Source: JABCPE02 sp963520725 (lineage in GTDB: Bacteria; Bacteroidota; Bacteroidia; Flavobacteriales; Weeksellaceae). Taken from it: a stretch of 57,634 nucleotides of DNA. Made by a program: the position numbers and the translations under genes. Location of the stretch: assembly GCA_963520725.1 (NCBI GenBank), contig CAUQSG010000004.1, positions 1 through 57,634 on the forward strand, given 5' to 3'. Under the pieces are notes generated by a model. It did no database searches. It was given only the letters and a program-made list of their open reading frames with translations, and was not told the DNA's origin. Below, piece by piece: positions 35,992-45,137 of the stretch. Position 1 is the stretch's first letter. Each line of letters begins with the position of its first letter.

Positions 35992-36534
35992 TTATAGTTT
36001 ATAAGTAAGACCAATTCTTCCTCCAAAAGTATTAATTCCACCACCAAATTGAAGGTTCAAGCCAAGGTTTTTAGTAAAGAAATATCTTCCCCCGATTTGT
36101 AATCCTAAGTCAAAACCTGAAACAGCAAAACTTGTATGGAGATTTTCATAATATGATTCAAGACCAGTAGGACCAGTATATGTCTTTGAATTGCTAACAT
36201 TATAATAACCTAATGTAGCTCCTGCATATAGATTAAATTCATTTGGAAGTTTTAGTAATCTATCAAAATGATAGTTTCCATTAACACCAAATCCAAAAAA
36301 GGAATACTTGTCATCAAAATAACCACCACTCATTTTTTTAGAACTATAAGAAGCCTCTGCTCCAATAGTAAAGTCTCTAGCTACTCCATAATCTAATCCT
36401 AAGTACACAGGTACTCCAAATCCAGATAGCCCTACGCCTCCATTAATTTGTACTTTGTTTTGTTCCAAAGCTCCTTGTGCAGATGCTGTAGCTACAGCAA
36501 AAAATAAAGATGCACATGCTAAAATCTTTTTCAT
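35992..36534 (-). CDS. Small outer-membrane beta-barrel protein
   Basis: The 180-residue protein has a signal peptide (MKKILACASLFFAVATASAQ). It then shows alternating beta strands rich in Gly and aromatics ending in GRIGLTYKL, the terminal-aromatic pattern of outer-membrane barrels. Its size fits an 8-strand OmpX/OmpW-like or 'outer membrane beta-barrel' family protein. No ligand or function can be inferred. It has its own terminator. Confidence 0.82.
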   Translation of the reverse strand: MKKILACASLFFAVATASAQGALEQNKVQINGGVGLSGFGVPVYLGLDYGVARDFTIGAEASYSSKKMSGGYFDDKYSFFGFGVNGNYHFDRLLKLPNEFNLYAGATLGYYNVSNSKTYTGPTGLESYYENLHTSFAVSGFDLGLQIGGRYFFTKNLGLNLQFGGGINTFGGRIGLTYKL

Positions 36535-36658
36535 AAAATAAAATTTAAATTTTTAAAACAGAGACAAAGATATGCATATTTTTTAGATAGAAAAATATTT
36601 TACATTAAAATAATATTTAATAACTTTATAAAATGTAAAAAAAATAGACTTTATAATT

Positions 36659-37399
36659 ATGGACAAAATAAAAAATCACATTGGGCTGATTGTCGTTTCA
36701 GCAGCAATAGTTTTTTCTACTTTTTTGGCGGCTAATGCTTTTAAAAATAGAAATTCAAATAATGACACTATCAATGTTACAGGGCTTGGGAGCAAGGATT
36801 TTGAGTCTGACCTTATCGTGTGGAATAGTTCTTTTACGAAGAAAAGCACGGATTTGAAAACTGCCTATGCTTCATTAGAGAAAGACAGAGAGGCACTTAA
36901 AAATTATCTATTGTCTAAAGGTGTGAAAGAAAAAGAAATCGTGTTTTCTTCGGTGGGAATTTCTAAGGATTTTGATAGAACTTATGATGAGTATCAGAAT
37001 GTTCGCTCAGAAGTGTTTACAGGATACACACTGAAACAAAATGTACAGGTGGAGAGCAAAGAAGTGGAAAAAATAGAAAATATCTCTCGCCAAGTTACCG
37101 AACTTATCAATTCTGGTGTAGAGCTGTATTCTGATCAGCCAGAATATTACTATACTAAATTAGCCGAGCTAAAACTAAAAATGATAGCTGAAGCCACCAA
37201 AGACGCAAAACTTCGTGCCGAAAAAATCGCAGAAAACGCAGGAGCAAAACTCGGTGATTTGAAAAAATCTGAAATGGGTGTTTTCCAGATTATTGCGCAG
37301 AATTCTTCAGAGGACTATTCTTGGGGAGGCTCGTTCAATACTTCTTCTAAAAAGAAGACAGCCAACATCACCATGAAGCTCTCCTACAATATTAGATAA
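36659..37399 (+). CDS. SIMPL-domain (DUF541) periplasmic protein
   Basis: The 246-residue protein has one N-terminal membrane anchor (IGLIVVSAAIVFSTFLAANAF). A SIMPL domain follows, opening with INVTGLGSKDFESDLIVW and closing with TANITMKLSYNI. E. coli YggE and mammalian SIMPL share this fold; the YggE member is linked to oxidative stress, but the biochemical role is unclear. It is followed 31 bp later by mtaB, which has its own -7 box (TACCTTTG at about 37410). Confidence 0.88.
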   Translation: MDKIKNHIGLIVVSAAIVFSTFLAANAFKNRNSNNDTINVTGLGSKDFESDLIVWNSSFTKKSTDLKTAYASLEKDREALKNYLLSKGVKEKEIVFSSVGISKDFDRTYDEYQNVRSEVFTGYTLKQNVQVESKEVEKIENISRQVTELINSGVELYSDQPEYYYTKLAELKLKMIAEATKDAKLRAEKIAENAGAKLGDLKKSEMGVFQIIAQNSSEDYSWGGSFNTSSKKKTANITMKLSYNIR

Positions 37400-37430
37400 A
37401 TTTCATACCTTTGCGGTTTTCAGATTATTT

Positions 37431-38780
37431 ATGACAAATACAAGTCCGAAAACAGTAGCATTTCATACACTCGGGTGTAAGCTTAATTTTGCAGAAACAT
37501 CTACTATTGCGCGCCAGCTTATAGGGGCTGGATATGAGAAAGTGGAGTTTGATGACCCTGCGCAAGTCTATGTAATCAATACATGCTCGGTAACAGATAA
37601 TGCCGACAAAGAGTGCAAGTTTCATGTGAAAAGAGCAGTGAAAGCCAATCCAGATGGGCTGGTGGTAGTTTTGGGATGCTATGCGCAGCTGAAACCAGAA
37701 GAAATTTCCGCAATAGAAGGTGTGGATTTGGTTTTAGGAGCGAAGGAGAAATTTAATTTGCTTAATTTCCTTGATGATTTGAGGAAATCCGAAAGTTCTG
37801 CACAGGTTCACTCTTGTGAAATAGAAGATGCGGATTTCTTCATAGGTTCTTATTCTATTGGGGACAGGACTCGTGCCTTTCTGAAAGTTCAGGATGGATG
37901 TGATTACAAATGTACTTATTGTACAATTCCGATGGCGAGAGGAATTTCCCGTTCTGATACGATAGAAAATATTGTTAAAAATGCCCAGCAGATCGCTCAG
38001 CAGGATATTAAGGAAATTGTCCTGACGGGAGTGAATATTGGTGATTACGGAAAGGGCGAATTTGGGAATAAAAAACACGAACATACATTTTTGGATTTAG
38101 TGACAGCGCTGAATGAAGTGGATGGCATCGAACGAATCCGAATTTCTTCTATAGAGCCTAATTTGCTAAAAGATGAAACCATAGAACTTGTAGCGAAGAG
38201 CAAGAGTTTTGTGCCGCATTTTCATATTCCATTGCAGTCGGGTTCAGATGAGATTTTGAAAAAAATGAAACGCCGTTATCTCACGGCTCTTTATACGAGC
38301 AGAGTGAATAAGATAAGGGAAATTCTGCCTGATGCAGCTATCGGTGTGGATGTAATCGTAGGTTTCCCAGGTGAGACTGAGGAGAAATTCTTGGAAACTT
38401 ATAACTTTTTAGCAGAGTTGCCAATCAGCTACCTGCATGTATTTACATATTCTGAGAGGGACAATACGGAGGCGGTTAGCATGGAGGGTGTGGTTCCTAT
38501 TTCGGAAAGAAAGAGAAGGAATAAAATGCTCAGAATTCTTTCTGAGAAGAAAAAAATGGCTTTCTACCAGACACAATTAGGCAAAGTTCTGCCTGTTCTT
38601 TGGGAGCATGAAGAGAAAAACGGAATGATGTTTGGCTTTACGGATAACTATGTCAGAGTTCAAAAACCATATGACGAAAAGTCCGTGAATAAAGTAGAAA
38701 GAGTGAAATTAGAAAAAATTTCAAAGGAAGGAAATGTAGTGGTTTCTAGTTCTTTTGAGGAATTTTTAACAAAAGTTTAA
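37431..38780 (+). CDS. mtaB: tRNA t6A37 methylthiotransferase
   Basis: The 449-residue radical-SAM enzyme has an N-terminal UPF0004 domain (GCKLNFAETSTIARQL; C in NTCSVTDNADKEC; LGCYAQ). The radical-SAM cluster motif is CDYKCTYCTIP, and a C-terminal TRAM-like region is present. It adds a methylthio group to t6A at position 37 of ANN-decoding tRNAs. The MtaB rather than MiaB branch is favoured by the THLGCKLN-like start. A strong terminator follows. Confidence 0.93.
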   Translation: MTNTSPKTVAFHTLGCKLNFAETSTIARQLIGAGYEKVEFDDPAQVYVINTCSVTDNADKECKFHVKRAVKANPDGLVVVLGCYAQLKPEEISAIEGVDLVLGAKEKFNLLNFLDDLRKSESSAQVHSCEIEDADFFIGSYSIGDRTRAFLKVQDGCDYKCTYCTIPMARGISRSDTIENIVKNAQQIAQQDIKEIVLTGVNIGDYGKGEFGNKKHEHTFLDLVTALNEVDGIERIRISSIEPNLLKDETIELVAKSKSFVPHFHIPLQSGSDEILKKMKRRYLTALYTSRVNKIREILPDAAIGVDVIVGFPGETEEKFLETYNFLAELPISYLHVFTYSERDNTEAVSMEGVVPISERKRRNKMLRILSEKKKMAFYQTQLGKVLPVLWEHEEKNGMMFGFTDNYVRVQKPYDEKSVNKVERVKLEKISKEGNVVVSSSFEEFLTKV

Positions 38781-38811
38781 CCTCTATTGTCATTACAATG
38801 GAGGAAGTTTT
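38781..38811 (+). terminator. Intrinsic terminator after mtaB
   Basis: CCTCTATTGT (38781-38790) pairs with ACAATGGAGG (38795-38804) with one T:G pair and a CATT loop. A T-run follows at once. Confidence 0.85.
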
Positions 38812-38845
38812 TTTATTTTAGTGGATTGAATTTTCTTAAAATATT

Positions 38846-39559
38846 ATGTCACAAAAAAACACATACGGAGACAATGTCATCTCTCTGAGAGATGTAAAAA
38901 TAGTTCAGAAGAATTTCACAGTTCTTTCTAATGTTAATCTGACCATAAAAAAAGGTAAGTTTAATTATCTCATTGGGAAAACAGGTTCTGGAAAAAGTAG
39001 CCTTCTCAAGGTTCTTTATGGGCATCTTCCACTCCGCGAGGGAGAAGGAGAGGTGGTTGGATTTGATTTGACAAAACTAAAAGTATCCCGCATTCCTGAT
39101 TTGAGAAGAAAACTGGGAATTATTTTCCAAGATTTCCAGTTGCTTATGGATAGAACGGTAGAGAAAAATCTTCTGTTCGTTTTAGAAGCTACGGGCTGGA
39201 AGGATAAAAACCTGATGGAGGAAATAATAGATGATGTTCTCAGCAGTGTAGGAATGAAAACCAAAAAACACAAATTGCCTCACGAATTGTCTGGTGGAGA
39301 GCAGCAGCGTGTGGCTATAGCAAGAGCTTTGCTGAATCATCCCGAACTTATTCTAGCGGACGAGCCTACGGGAAACCTAGACCCAGAGACTTCTAATGAT
39401 ATCATGACTTTGCTAAGGCAAGTGTCCGAGGAGAGAAATTGTGCTGTGCTGATGGCTACGCATGATTATCATTTGATACAAAATTTCCCAGGGCAGGCGA
39501 TCCGTTGTGAAGATGGAACGGTATCTGTTTTGCAGGATACAAGTATACTTTTTGAATAA
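38846..39559 (+). CDS. ftsE: FtsE-type cell-division ABC ATPase
   Basis: The 237-residue ABC ATPase has Walker A GKTGSGKSS (G44-S52), the Q-loop IIFQDFQLLMDRTVEKNL, signature LSGGEQQRVAIARAL, Walker B LILADEPTGNLDPETS and switch His in MATHDYH. The short TVEKNLLFVLEATGW pattern fits FtsE. With FtsX it controls peptidoglycan hydrolysis at the septum. ftsX is not next to it here, so the partner must be elsewhere, and a LolD-type assignment cannot be fully excluded. Confidence 0.82.
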   Translation: MSQKNTYGDNVISLRDVKIVQKNFTVLSNVNLTIKKGKFNYLIGKTGSGKSSLLKVLYGHLPLREGEGEVVGFDLTKLKVSRIPDLRRKLGIIFQDFQLLMDRTVEKNLLFVLEATGWKDKNLMEEIIDDVLSSVGMKTKKHKLPHELSGGEQQRVAIARALLNHPELILADEPTGNLDPETSNDIMTLLRQVSEERNCAVLMATHDYHLIQNFPGQAIRCEDGTVSVLQDTSILFE

Positions 39560-39713
39560 AAACTTTAAATTCAACTTTCTTCAATAAAAATCAAATTTAA
39601 TTAGTTAAATGGTGTTAAATTGTATAAAAATTTAGTTAAAATACAAATTTGATACAATATCATTAATAAATGCTCGTTTTTGATATTAGTAACCAATTAA
39701 ATTTTTAAGTATC

Positions 39714-39980
39714 ATGAAAAAGTTAGTTTTTGCAAGTTTATTCCTTGCGTTAGGAACATTCGCAGTAAATGCACAGTCTACTCCATCAAAAAAGAAAGCA
39801 GAGCCTTCTAAGAAAGCGGCTAAACAATCGCCTAAAAAATCAGCTCAGCCTGGTGAAGCAGAACATGCTGTTCCTGCCGTTCCTGAAAATGTAAGTCATC
39901 CTTCAGTGGATAAAGAGCAACCGAAACAAAAGGAATCAGAGGATAAAAAGGAGGAACATCCTGTAAATCCACAGAAATAG
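39714..39980 (+). CDS. Small exported Lys/Pro/Glu-rich protein
   Basis: The 88-residue precursor has a clear signal peptide (MKKLVFASLFLALGTFAVNA). It leaves a mature part of about 67 residues that is almost entirely Lys, Ser, Pro, Glu and Ala (PSKKAAKQSPKKSAQPG, later DKEQPKQKESEDKKEEHP). It is probably disordered; the charge is positive at the front and mixed or acidic at the back. The function is unknown. A terminator follows its stop. Confidence 0.72.
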   Translation: MKKLVFASLFLALGTFAVNAQSTPSKKKAEPSKKAAKQSPKKSAQPGEAEHAVPAVPENVSHPSVDKEQPKQKESEDKKEEHPVNPQK

Positions 39981-40003
39981 ATTTTATTGTTTATCATAGA
40001 TAG

Positions 40004-40032
40004 CCACTTCTGAAAAAGAAGTGGTTATTTTT
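40004..40032 (+). terminator. Intrinsic terminator after the small exported protein gene
   Basis: CCACTTC (40004-40010) pairs with GAAGTGG (40018-40024), followed by a T-rich tail. It ends just before the gltX promoter. Confidence 0.75.
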
Positions 40033-40072
40033 TATGTGTAAATTCTTATCTTTGCGCCCAAAGTTATAAAAG

Positions 40073-41587
40073 ATGAGTAAAATTCGCGTTCGTTTTGCCC
40101 CGAGTCCTACGGGCCCTCTGCATCTTGGTGGAGTGAGAACAGCATTATACAATTACCTTTTTGCTAAAAGCCAAGGAGGAGATTTTATTTTAAGAATAGA
40201 AGATACGGATACTGCCCGCTATGTGGATGGAGCAGAAGACTACATTATGGAGGCGCTGGATTGGCTGGGAATACAGCCTGTGGAAAGCCCGAAAAAAGGA
40301 GGGCCATATGCGCCATACAGACAGTCTGAAAGGAGAGAAATCTATGATAAATATACAGAAGAAATTCTAAAAACGGATTATGCCTACTTGGCGTTTGATA
40401 CTCCAGAGGAACTAGATAAAATCAGGCTGGAATACGAGGCTAAAGGAGAAGTTTTTTCTTATAATAATGTTACTAGAAACAGCCTGAGAAACAGCCTTGC
40501 ACTTCCAAAAGATGAGGTGGAAAAGCTTTTGGCTGAAAAAGTTCCTTTCGTGGTTCGGTTTAAGATGCCAGAAAATCGAGTGATGGAGCTTAGCGATATT
40601 ATTCGTGGGAATTTCAATGTAAATACTGATACTCTGGATGATAAGGTTTTGGTGAAACAAGATGGAATGCCGACTTATCATTTCGCAAATATCATTGATG
40701 ACCACGAGATGCAGATTACCAATGTGATCCGTGGAGAAGAGTGGCTGCCGTCAATGGCTCTGCATGTATTGTTATACGAAGCCATGGGATGGAAAGCACC
40801 AGAATTTGCGCATTTACCACTGATACTAAAACCAGAAGGAAAAGGAAAACTCAGCAAAAGAGATGGAGATAAATTCGGGTTTCCTGTATTTCCATTGAAT
40901 TTTACCGATAAAGAAACAGGAGCTGTATCCAAAGGATATCGCGAGGAAGGGTATTTCCCAGAAGCGTTTGTTAATTTCTTGGCACTTTTGGGCTGGTCGC
41001 CGTCTGATGATAAAGAAATCTTGTCATTAGAAGAAATGGTTCAAGAATTTAATCTGCATAAAGTTCATAAATCTGGAGCAAGATTTAGCAAAGAAAAAGC
41101 AGAATGGTTTAACGGCCAGTATCTTAAAATGAAAACAGATAATGAGCTGTTAGCTTTACTTAAAGAGATAGAAGCGGTGAAAAACTCTGGAGTCAGCGAT
41201 GATAAGCTGATTACGATTATTGGGTTGATGAAAGAGAGAGCGGTTTTCGTGAAAGATATCTATGAGCAGGGACAGTTTTTCTTCTCTGCACCAGCGGATT
41301 ATGATGAAAAAGCCATCAAAAAAGTGTGGGCAGATACCACAGGAGAACTCCTTGCGGAGTTTGCTCAGAAATTAGAAAATGTGGATTTCCAATCAGAAAT
41401 TCTCAAAAATCTTATTCATGATTTCGCAGCCGAAAAGGAATTAGGAATGGGTAAAGTGATGATGCCGCTGCGTTTGGCTTTTGTGGGAGAACTGAAAGGG
41501 CCGGATGTTCCTGATATTATGAATATTATAGGAAAAGAAAAAACGATAGAACGAATCAAGAAATTGATAGGAACTCAAAAAAAATAA
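40073..41587 (+). CDS. gltX: Glutamate-tRNA ligase
   Basis: The 504-residue class I synthetase has the HIGH-type motif PTGPLHLGG near the N-terminus and the KMSKS-type motif KLSKR (K259-R263). It charges tRNA-Glu, or both tRNA-Glu and tRNA-Gln if non-discriminating. A -7 box TATCTTTG at 40047-40054 gives it a leader of about 15 nt. accA follows 66 bp later with its own promoter. Confidence 0.96.
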   Translation: MSKIRVRFAPSPTGPLHLGGVRTALYNYLFAKSQGGDFILRIEDTDTARYVDGAEDYIMEALDWLGIQPVESPKKGGPYAPYRQSERREIYDKYTEEILKTDYAYLAFDTPEELDKIRLEYEAKGEVFSYNNVTRNSLRNSLALPKDEVEKLLAEKVPFVVRFKMPENRVMELSDIIRGNFNVNTDTLDDKVLVKQDGMPTYHFANIIDDHEMQITNVIRGEEWLPSMALHVLLYEAMGWKAPEFAHLPLILKPEGKGKLSKRDGDKFGFPVFPLNFTDKETGAVSKGYREEGYFPEAFVNFLALLGWSPSDDKEILSLEEMVQEFNLHKVHKSGARFSKEKAEWFNGQYLKMKTDNELLALLKEIEAVKNSGVSDDKLITIIGLMKERAVFVKDIYEQGQFFFSAPADYDEKAIKKVWADTTGELLAEFAQKLENVDFQSEILKNLIHDFAAEKELGMGKVMMPLRLAFVGELKGPDVPDIMNIIGKEKTIERIKKLIGTQKK

Positions 41588-41594
41588 ATTCATA

Positions 41595-41623
41595 TTTGAT
41601 TTTTAAATTTATTAGTATTTTTG
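41595..41623 (+). promoter_or_regulatory. Promoter of accA
   Basis: TTTG (41595-41598) and TATTTTTG (41616-41623) are separated by 17 bp, a close match to the Bacteroidota consensus. The accA ATG lies 30 bp downstream. Confidence 0.7.
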
Positions 41624-41653
41624 AAAACTCAAATATTATTCAAAATTAAAAAT

Positions 41654-42610
41654 ATGGAATACTTGGATTTTGAACAACCGATAAAAGAGTTGATGGAACA
41701 ATATGAAAAATGCGCTATTGTAGGCGAAGAAAGCGGAGTGGATGTTTCAGCAACTTGCAAACAGATAGAAGAAAAAATCATCAAGACTAAAAAGAAAATC
41801 TATGGCAACCTTACGCCATGGCAGAGGGTGCAGCTTTCTCGCCACCCAGACAGACCCTATACATTGGACTATATCCACGGAATAGCGGATGAGGGCAGCG
41901 TTGTCGAGCTTCATGGCGATAGATGCTTTGCGGATGACCCAGCGATGATAGGAGCGATGATAAAGATAAATGGTCAAAGCGTGATGGTTATCGGGACACA
42001 AAAAGGAAGAACCACGAAGGAAAGACAATACAGAAGGTTTGGAATGTCTAATCCTGATGGATACCGTAAAGCACTGAGGCTGATGAAGCTGGCGGAGAAA
42101 TTTAATATGCCTATCGTGACTCTGATAGACACTCCTGGGGCTTATCCTGGTCTTGAGGCTGAGGAAAGAGGGCAAGGTGAGGCTATTGCAAGAAATATTT
42201 TTGAAATGAGCCTTCTGAAAGTTCCTGTAATTGCTATCGTTATCGGTGAGGGAGCTAGTGGAGGAGCTTTGGGAATAGGTGTAGGGAATAAGGTTTATAT
42301 GATGGAAAATACTTGGTATTCAGTGATTTCGCCAGAGTCTTGTTCTTCTATTCTTTGGAGAAGCTGGGAATACAAAGAAACAGCTGCTGATACACTGAAA
42401 CTTACAGCGCAAGATATGCTGAAAGAAAAGTTAATAGACGGCATCATCACTGAACCGCTTGGTGGAGCTCACTATGACCCAGCAGAAGCATTTGCTAATG
42501 TAAAAGATACGATTTTAAAAAATATAAAAGCATATAAAGGCTTTACTGAAGATGAACTTGCTACACAAAGACAAGAAAAATTTGTAGCAATGGGACAATA
42601 CAAAGGATAA
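41654..42610 (+). CDS. accA: Acetyl-CoA carboxylase carboxyltransferase subunit alpha
   Basis: I start at the ATG at 41654 (MEYLDFEQPIKELMEQYE, the family N-terminus); the upstream 33 bp would overlap the promoter. This gives 318 residues. Signatures are LTPWQRVQLSRHPDRPYTLDYI, the TLIDTPGAYPG block and GEGASGGALGIGVGN. With AccD it transfers the carboxyl group from biotin to acetyl-CoA to make malonyl-CoA for fatty acid synthesis. The gene is monocistronic and ends in a strong bidirectional terminator. Confidence 0.96.
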   Translation: MEYLDFEQPIKELMEQYEKCAIVGEESGVDVSATCKQIEEKIIKTKKKIYGNLTPWQRVQLSRHPDRPYTLDYIHGIADEGSVVELHGDRCFADDPAMIGAMIKINGQSVMVIGTQKGRTTKERQYRRFGMSNPDGYRKALRLMKLAEKFNMPIVTLIDTPGAYPGLEAEERGQGEAIARNIFEMSLLKVPVIAIVIGEGASGGALGIGVGNKVYMMENTWYSVISPESCSSILWRSWEYKETAADTLKLTAQDMLKEKLIDGIITEPLGGAHYDPAEAFANVKDTILKNIKAYKGFTEDELATQRQEKFVAMGQYKG

Positions 42611-42617
42611 TTAAATA

Positions 42618-42645
42618 AAAAAGCTGGAAAATTTTCCAGCTTTTT
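42618..42645. terminator. Bidirectional terminator between accA and the convergent gene
   Basis: A perfect 14-bp-arm palindrome (AAAAAGCTGGAAAA and its complement) is flanked by A-runs and T-runs. It serves accA on the plus strand and the 42650-43159 gene on the minus strand. Confidence 0.9.
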
Positions 42646-42649
42646 ATTT

Positions 42650-43159
42650 TTATCTTACACCTAATGTTAATTGATAATCAGCATTGATGGTTTTTGATTG
42701 GTGGTATTTTCCTCCACATATTACGGAAGAAATAGTGTATGAACCTTTGTTTAAAGACATTCTACCTGTAGAGTTTGCAGGGACACTGATATTATAACTG
42801 CTTTTCCCTGTAAAATTTACTACAATAGGGCATTTTGATAGATTTTTGATAGTTACATATGCGCTGTTTCCTTTGCTGCTTCCATTAAGTATTCTGGTAG
42901 CTTCCTCAGCAGTCTCTTGGTGACTTCTATGGCTGTTGGATTGGTGAGAAGTTGAGGTTTGTGCAGAAGAACTACTGCTTCCTAAACGGGCTAACTTTCT
43001 TCTAAACTCAGGAGTTTTAGGGTGGTTAGGATAGTTTACTATGAAATTTGCAACCACCTTTGGGTCATTGGATTTTTCTGTCATTTCTATGGTATGTTGG
43101 GACTGAGCGAATATACCAGCAGACAGAAATCCTAAAAGAAGTAAAATCGTTTTTTTCAT
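42650..43159 (-). CDS. Secreted hypothetical protein (possibly DUF6759)
   Basis: The 169-residue precursor has a signal peptide (MKKTILLLLGFLSAGIFAQS). It then has a short helical part (PKVVANFIVNYPNHPKTPEFRRKLARL), a Ser/His/Gln-rich linker (residues ~60-85) and a C-terminal beta domain (AYVTIKNLSKCPIVVNF ... YTISSVICGGKYHQS). The organisation resembles a family seen in Chryseobacterium and relatives, which I recall as DUF6759 but cannot verify. Function unknown. It diverges from tsf. Confidence 0.78.
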   Translation of the reverse strand: MKKTILLLLGFLSAGIFAQSQHTIEMTEKSNDPKVVANFIVNYPNHPKTPEFRRKLARLGSSSSSAQTSTSHQSNSHRSHQETAEEATRILNGSSKGNSAYVTIKNLSKCPIVVNFTGKSSYNISVPANSTGRMSLNKGSYTISSVICGGKYHQSKTINADYQLTLGVR

Positions 43160-43173
43160 CTTTATAAAATTTG

Positions 43174-43181
43174 TATCTTTG
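43174..43181 (+). promoter_or_regulatory. -7 box of the tsf promoter
   Basis: TATCTTTG fits TAnnTTTG and is followed by CC. The tsf ATG lies 41 bp downstream. The -33 element is not clear. The box lies in the divergent region shared with the 42650-43159 gene. Confidence 0.5.
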
Positions 43182-43221
43182 CCAACTAATTATCTACAAA
43201 AATATAAAAAATATTATAATT

Positions 43222-44190
43222 ATGTATACACCAGTAGCAGCAGATGTAGCTAAACTAAGAAACACAACAGGTGCAGGGATGATGGACTGCAAAAAAGCTT
43301 TGGTAGAAGCTGAAGGAGATTTTGAAAAAGCCATCGAAATCCTTAGAAAAAAAGGACAAAAAATCGCAGCAAATAGAGCAGATAGAGAATCTACTGAAGG
43401 TGCTGTAATCGCAAGAGTAAACGAGGATAACACACTAGGTGCTATCATCTCTCTAAACTGCGAAACTGACTTCGTTGCTAAAAATGATGCTTTCGTAGAA
43501 TTAGCTTACGAATTAGCAGAACAAGCAATGAACTACGCTTCTAAAGAAGAGTTCTTGGCTTCTGATTTCCACGGAATTACAGTTGCTGAAAAACTAATCG
43601 AGCAGACAGGAGTTATCGGAGAGAAAATAGAAATCGGTGCGTTTGAAAGAATCGAAGGACCTTTCTTGGCAGCTTATATCCACGCAGGAAACAAAATCGC
43701 AGCTATCACAGCATTGTCTGCTAAAGTAGATGGAGCAGCAGAAGCAGCAAGAAACATCAGTATGCAGGTAGCATCTATGAGCCCAGAAGTTCTTTCTTAC
43801 AAAGATTTTTCTCCTGAGTTTATAGCAGCAGAAACAGATGCAAGAATTGCAGCAATCGAGAAAGATAATGAGGAGCTTGTAAGACTTGGAAAACCATTGA
43901 AAAATGTTCCTAAATATGTTTCTTATGCACAGTTGACAGAGCAAGTTCTAAAACAAGCAGAAGAAGATGCAAAAGCTGAATTGAAAGCTGAAGGTAAGCC
44001 AGAACAAATCTGGGATAAAATCTTACCTGGTAAAGTTCAGAGATTTATCAGTGATAACACTTCTCTAGACCAAGAGAAAGCATTGCTTGACCAAAACTAC
44101 ATCAAAGACGGAGACATGAAAGTTTCTCAATATGTGAAATCTGTAAGCCCAGACCTTGAAGTAGTAAGATTCGTAAGAGTTTCTCTTTAA
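43222..44190 (+). CDS. tsf: Elongation factor Ts
   Basis: I start at the ATG at 43222 (MYTPVAADVAKLRNTTGAGMMDCKKAL, the conserved N-terminus), which leaves out a 51-bp extension that overlaps the promoter. The 322-residue protein has the conserved TGAGMMDCKKAL and NCETDFVAKNDAF motifs. It recycles EF-Tu by exchanging GDP for GTP. rpsB, its usual upstream neighbour, is not directly upstream here. Confidence 0.96.
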   Translation: MYTPVAADVAKLRNTTGAGMMDCKKALVEAEGDFEKAIEILRKKGQKIAANRADRESTEGAVIARVNEDNTLGAIISLNCETDFVAKNDAFVELAYELAEQAMNYASKEEFLASDFHGITVAEKLIEQTGVIGEKIEIGAFERIEGPFLAAYIHAGNKIAAITALSAKVDGAAEAARNISMQVASMSPEVLSYKDFSPEFIAAETDARIAAIEKDNEELVRLGKPLKNVPKYVSYAQLTEQVLKQAEEDAKAELKAEGKPEQIWDKILPGKVQRFISDNTSLDQEKALLDQNYIKDGDMKVSQYVKSVSPDLEVVRFVRVSL

Positions 44191-44211
44191 TTAAAATTAT
44201 AAATTTTACTC

Positions 44212-44246
44212 AATTCCTCTTAGCTGAAAAGCTGAGAGGAATTTTT
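44212..44246 (+). terminator. Intrinsic terminator after tsf
   Basis: A 14-bp stem (44212-44225 with 44230-44243) with one T:G pair and a GAAA loop is followed by a T-run. It ends 53 bp after the tsf stop. Confidence 0.9.
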
Positions 44247-44373
44247 GTTTTATGAGTAGCGTGTTTTTATAAAACTTAGTGATAAATATCAGTATTTTAA
44301 ATAATCATTGTATGTTTTTTATTGTTAATTTTGCTAACAAAATATACTTTTTTAACACTAAATAAAAGAAAAA

Positions 44374-45117
44374 ATGGCTGAAATAAGCGAAATGATTAGA
44401 GATTATTGGACAGAACGCTCCAAAACATACAGCGACTCCACATTGCAGGAGCTTTATGGAGACAATGCCCAGAACTGGGAAAATATTCTCTACGGAGATA
44501 TTGATAAAAACCAGAATTTGAAAATATTAGACATCGGAACAGGGCCAGGGATGTTCGCGGTGCTGCTGGGAAGAAATCCGAATTTTGAAGTGTCCGCAGT
44601 AGATTCCAGCAAAGGGATGATAGAACAGGCGACACAGAATGCACAGAAATTCGGAGCGAAGGTGAATTTCCAGTTGCTAGATGCGCAGCAGCTGCCTTTT
44701 GAGGATGATACTTTTGATGTGATTGTCACTAGAAATGTCACTTGGAATCTTCCTAACCCGAAAGACGCTTACAAAGAATGGAAAAGAGTACTGAAAAAAG
44801 GAGGAAAAATGATAAACTTTGATTCCAACTGGTATTCTTATCTTTTTGATGAAAATCTACATAAATACCACGAAGAACATCCAGACAAGAAACTCCAAGA
44901 AGTCCTGCCAGATGGAATGGAAGCACGAATGGAGAATATCGCAAAAACACTTCCACTTTCCAAGGAGAGAAGACCTGCGTGGGATGTTAATTGTCTTTTG
45001 GATTTAGGGTTTTCTAAAATGGCTTTTGATTATAATATCAATGATGAGGTCTATGACAAGGAGCATCAGGAAATCAATGCCTACGCACCGATGTTTAGAA
45101 TTATAGCAGTTAAATAA
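44374..45117 (+). CDS. Class I SAM-dependent methyltransferase
   Basis: The 247-residue protein has the Rossmann methyltransferase motifs ILDIGTGPGMFAVLL (motif I), VSAVDSSKGMI, and FDVIVTRNVTWNLPNPKDAYKEWKRVLKKGG. It is cytosolic; the substrate is not evident. It is followed 20 bp later by a metal-chelate/cobalamin-type binding lipoprotein, a pairing that suggests a role linked to metallophore or corrinoid uptake. That link is inference. Confidence 0.87.
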   Translation: MAEISEMIRDYWTERSKTYSDSTLQELYGDNAQNWENILYGDIDKNQNLKILDIGTGPGMFAVLLGRNPNFEVSAVDSSKGMIEQATQNAQKFGAKVNFQLLDAQQLPFEDDTFDVIVTRNVTWNLPNPKDAYKEWKRVLKKGGKMINFDSNWYSYLFDENLHKYHEEHPDKKLQEVLPDGMEARMENIAKTLPLSKERRPAWDVNCLLDLGFSKMAFDYNINDEVYDKEHQEINAYAPMFRIIAVK

Positions 45118-45137
45118 TGATAAATTAAATTTAAATT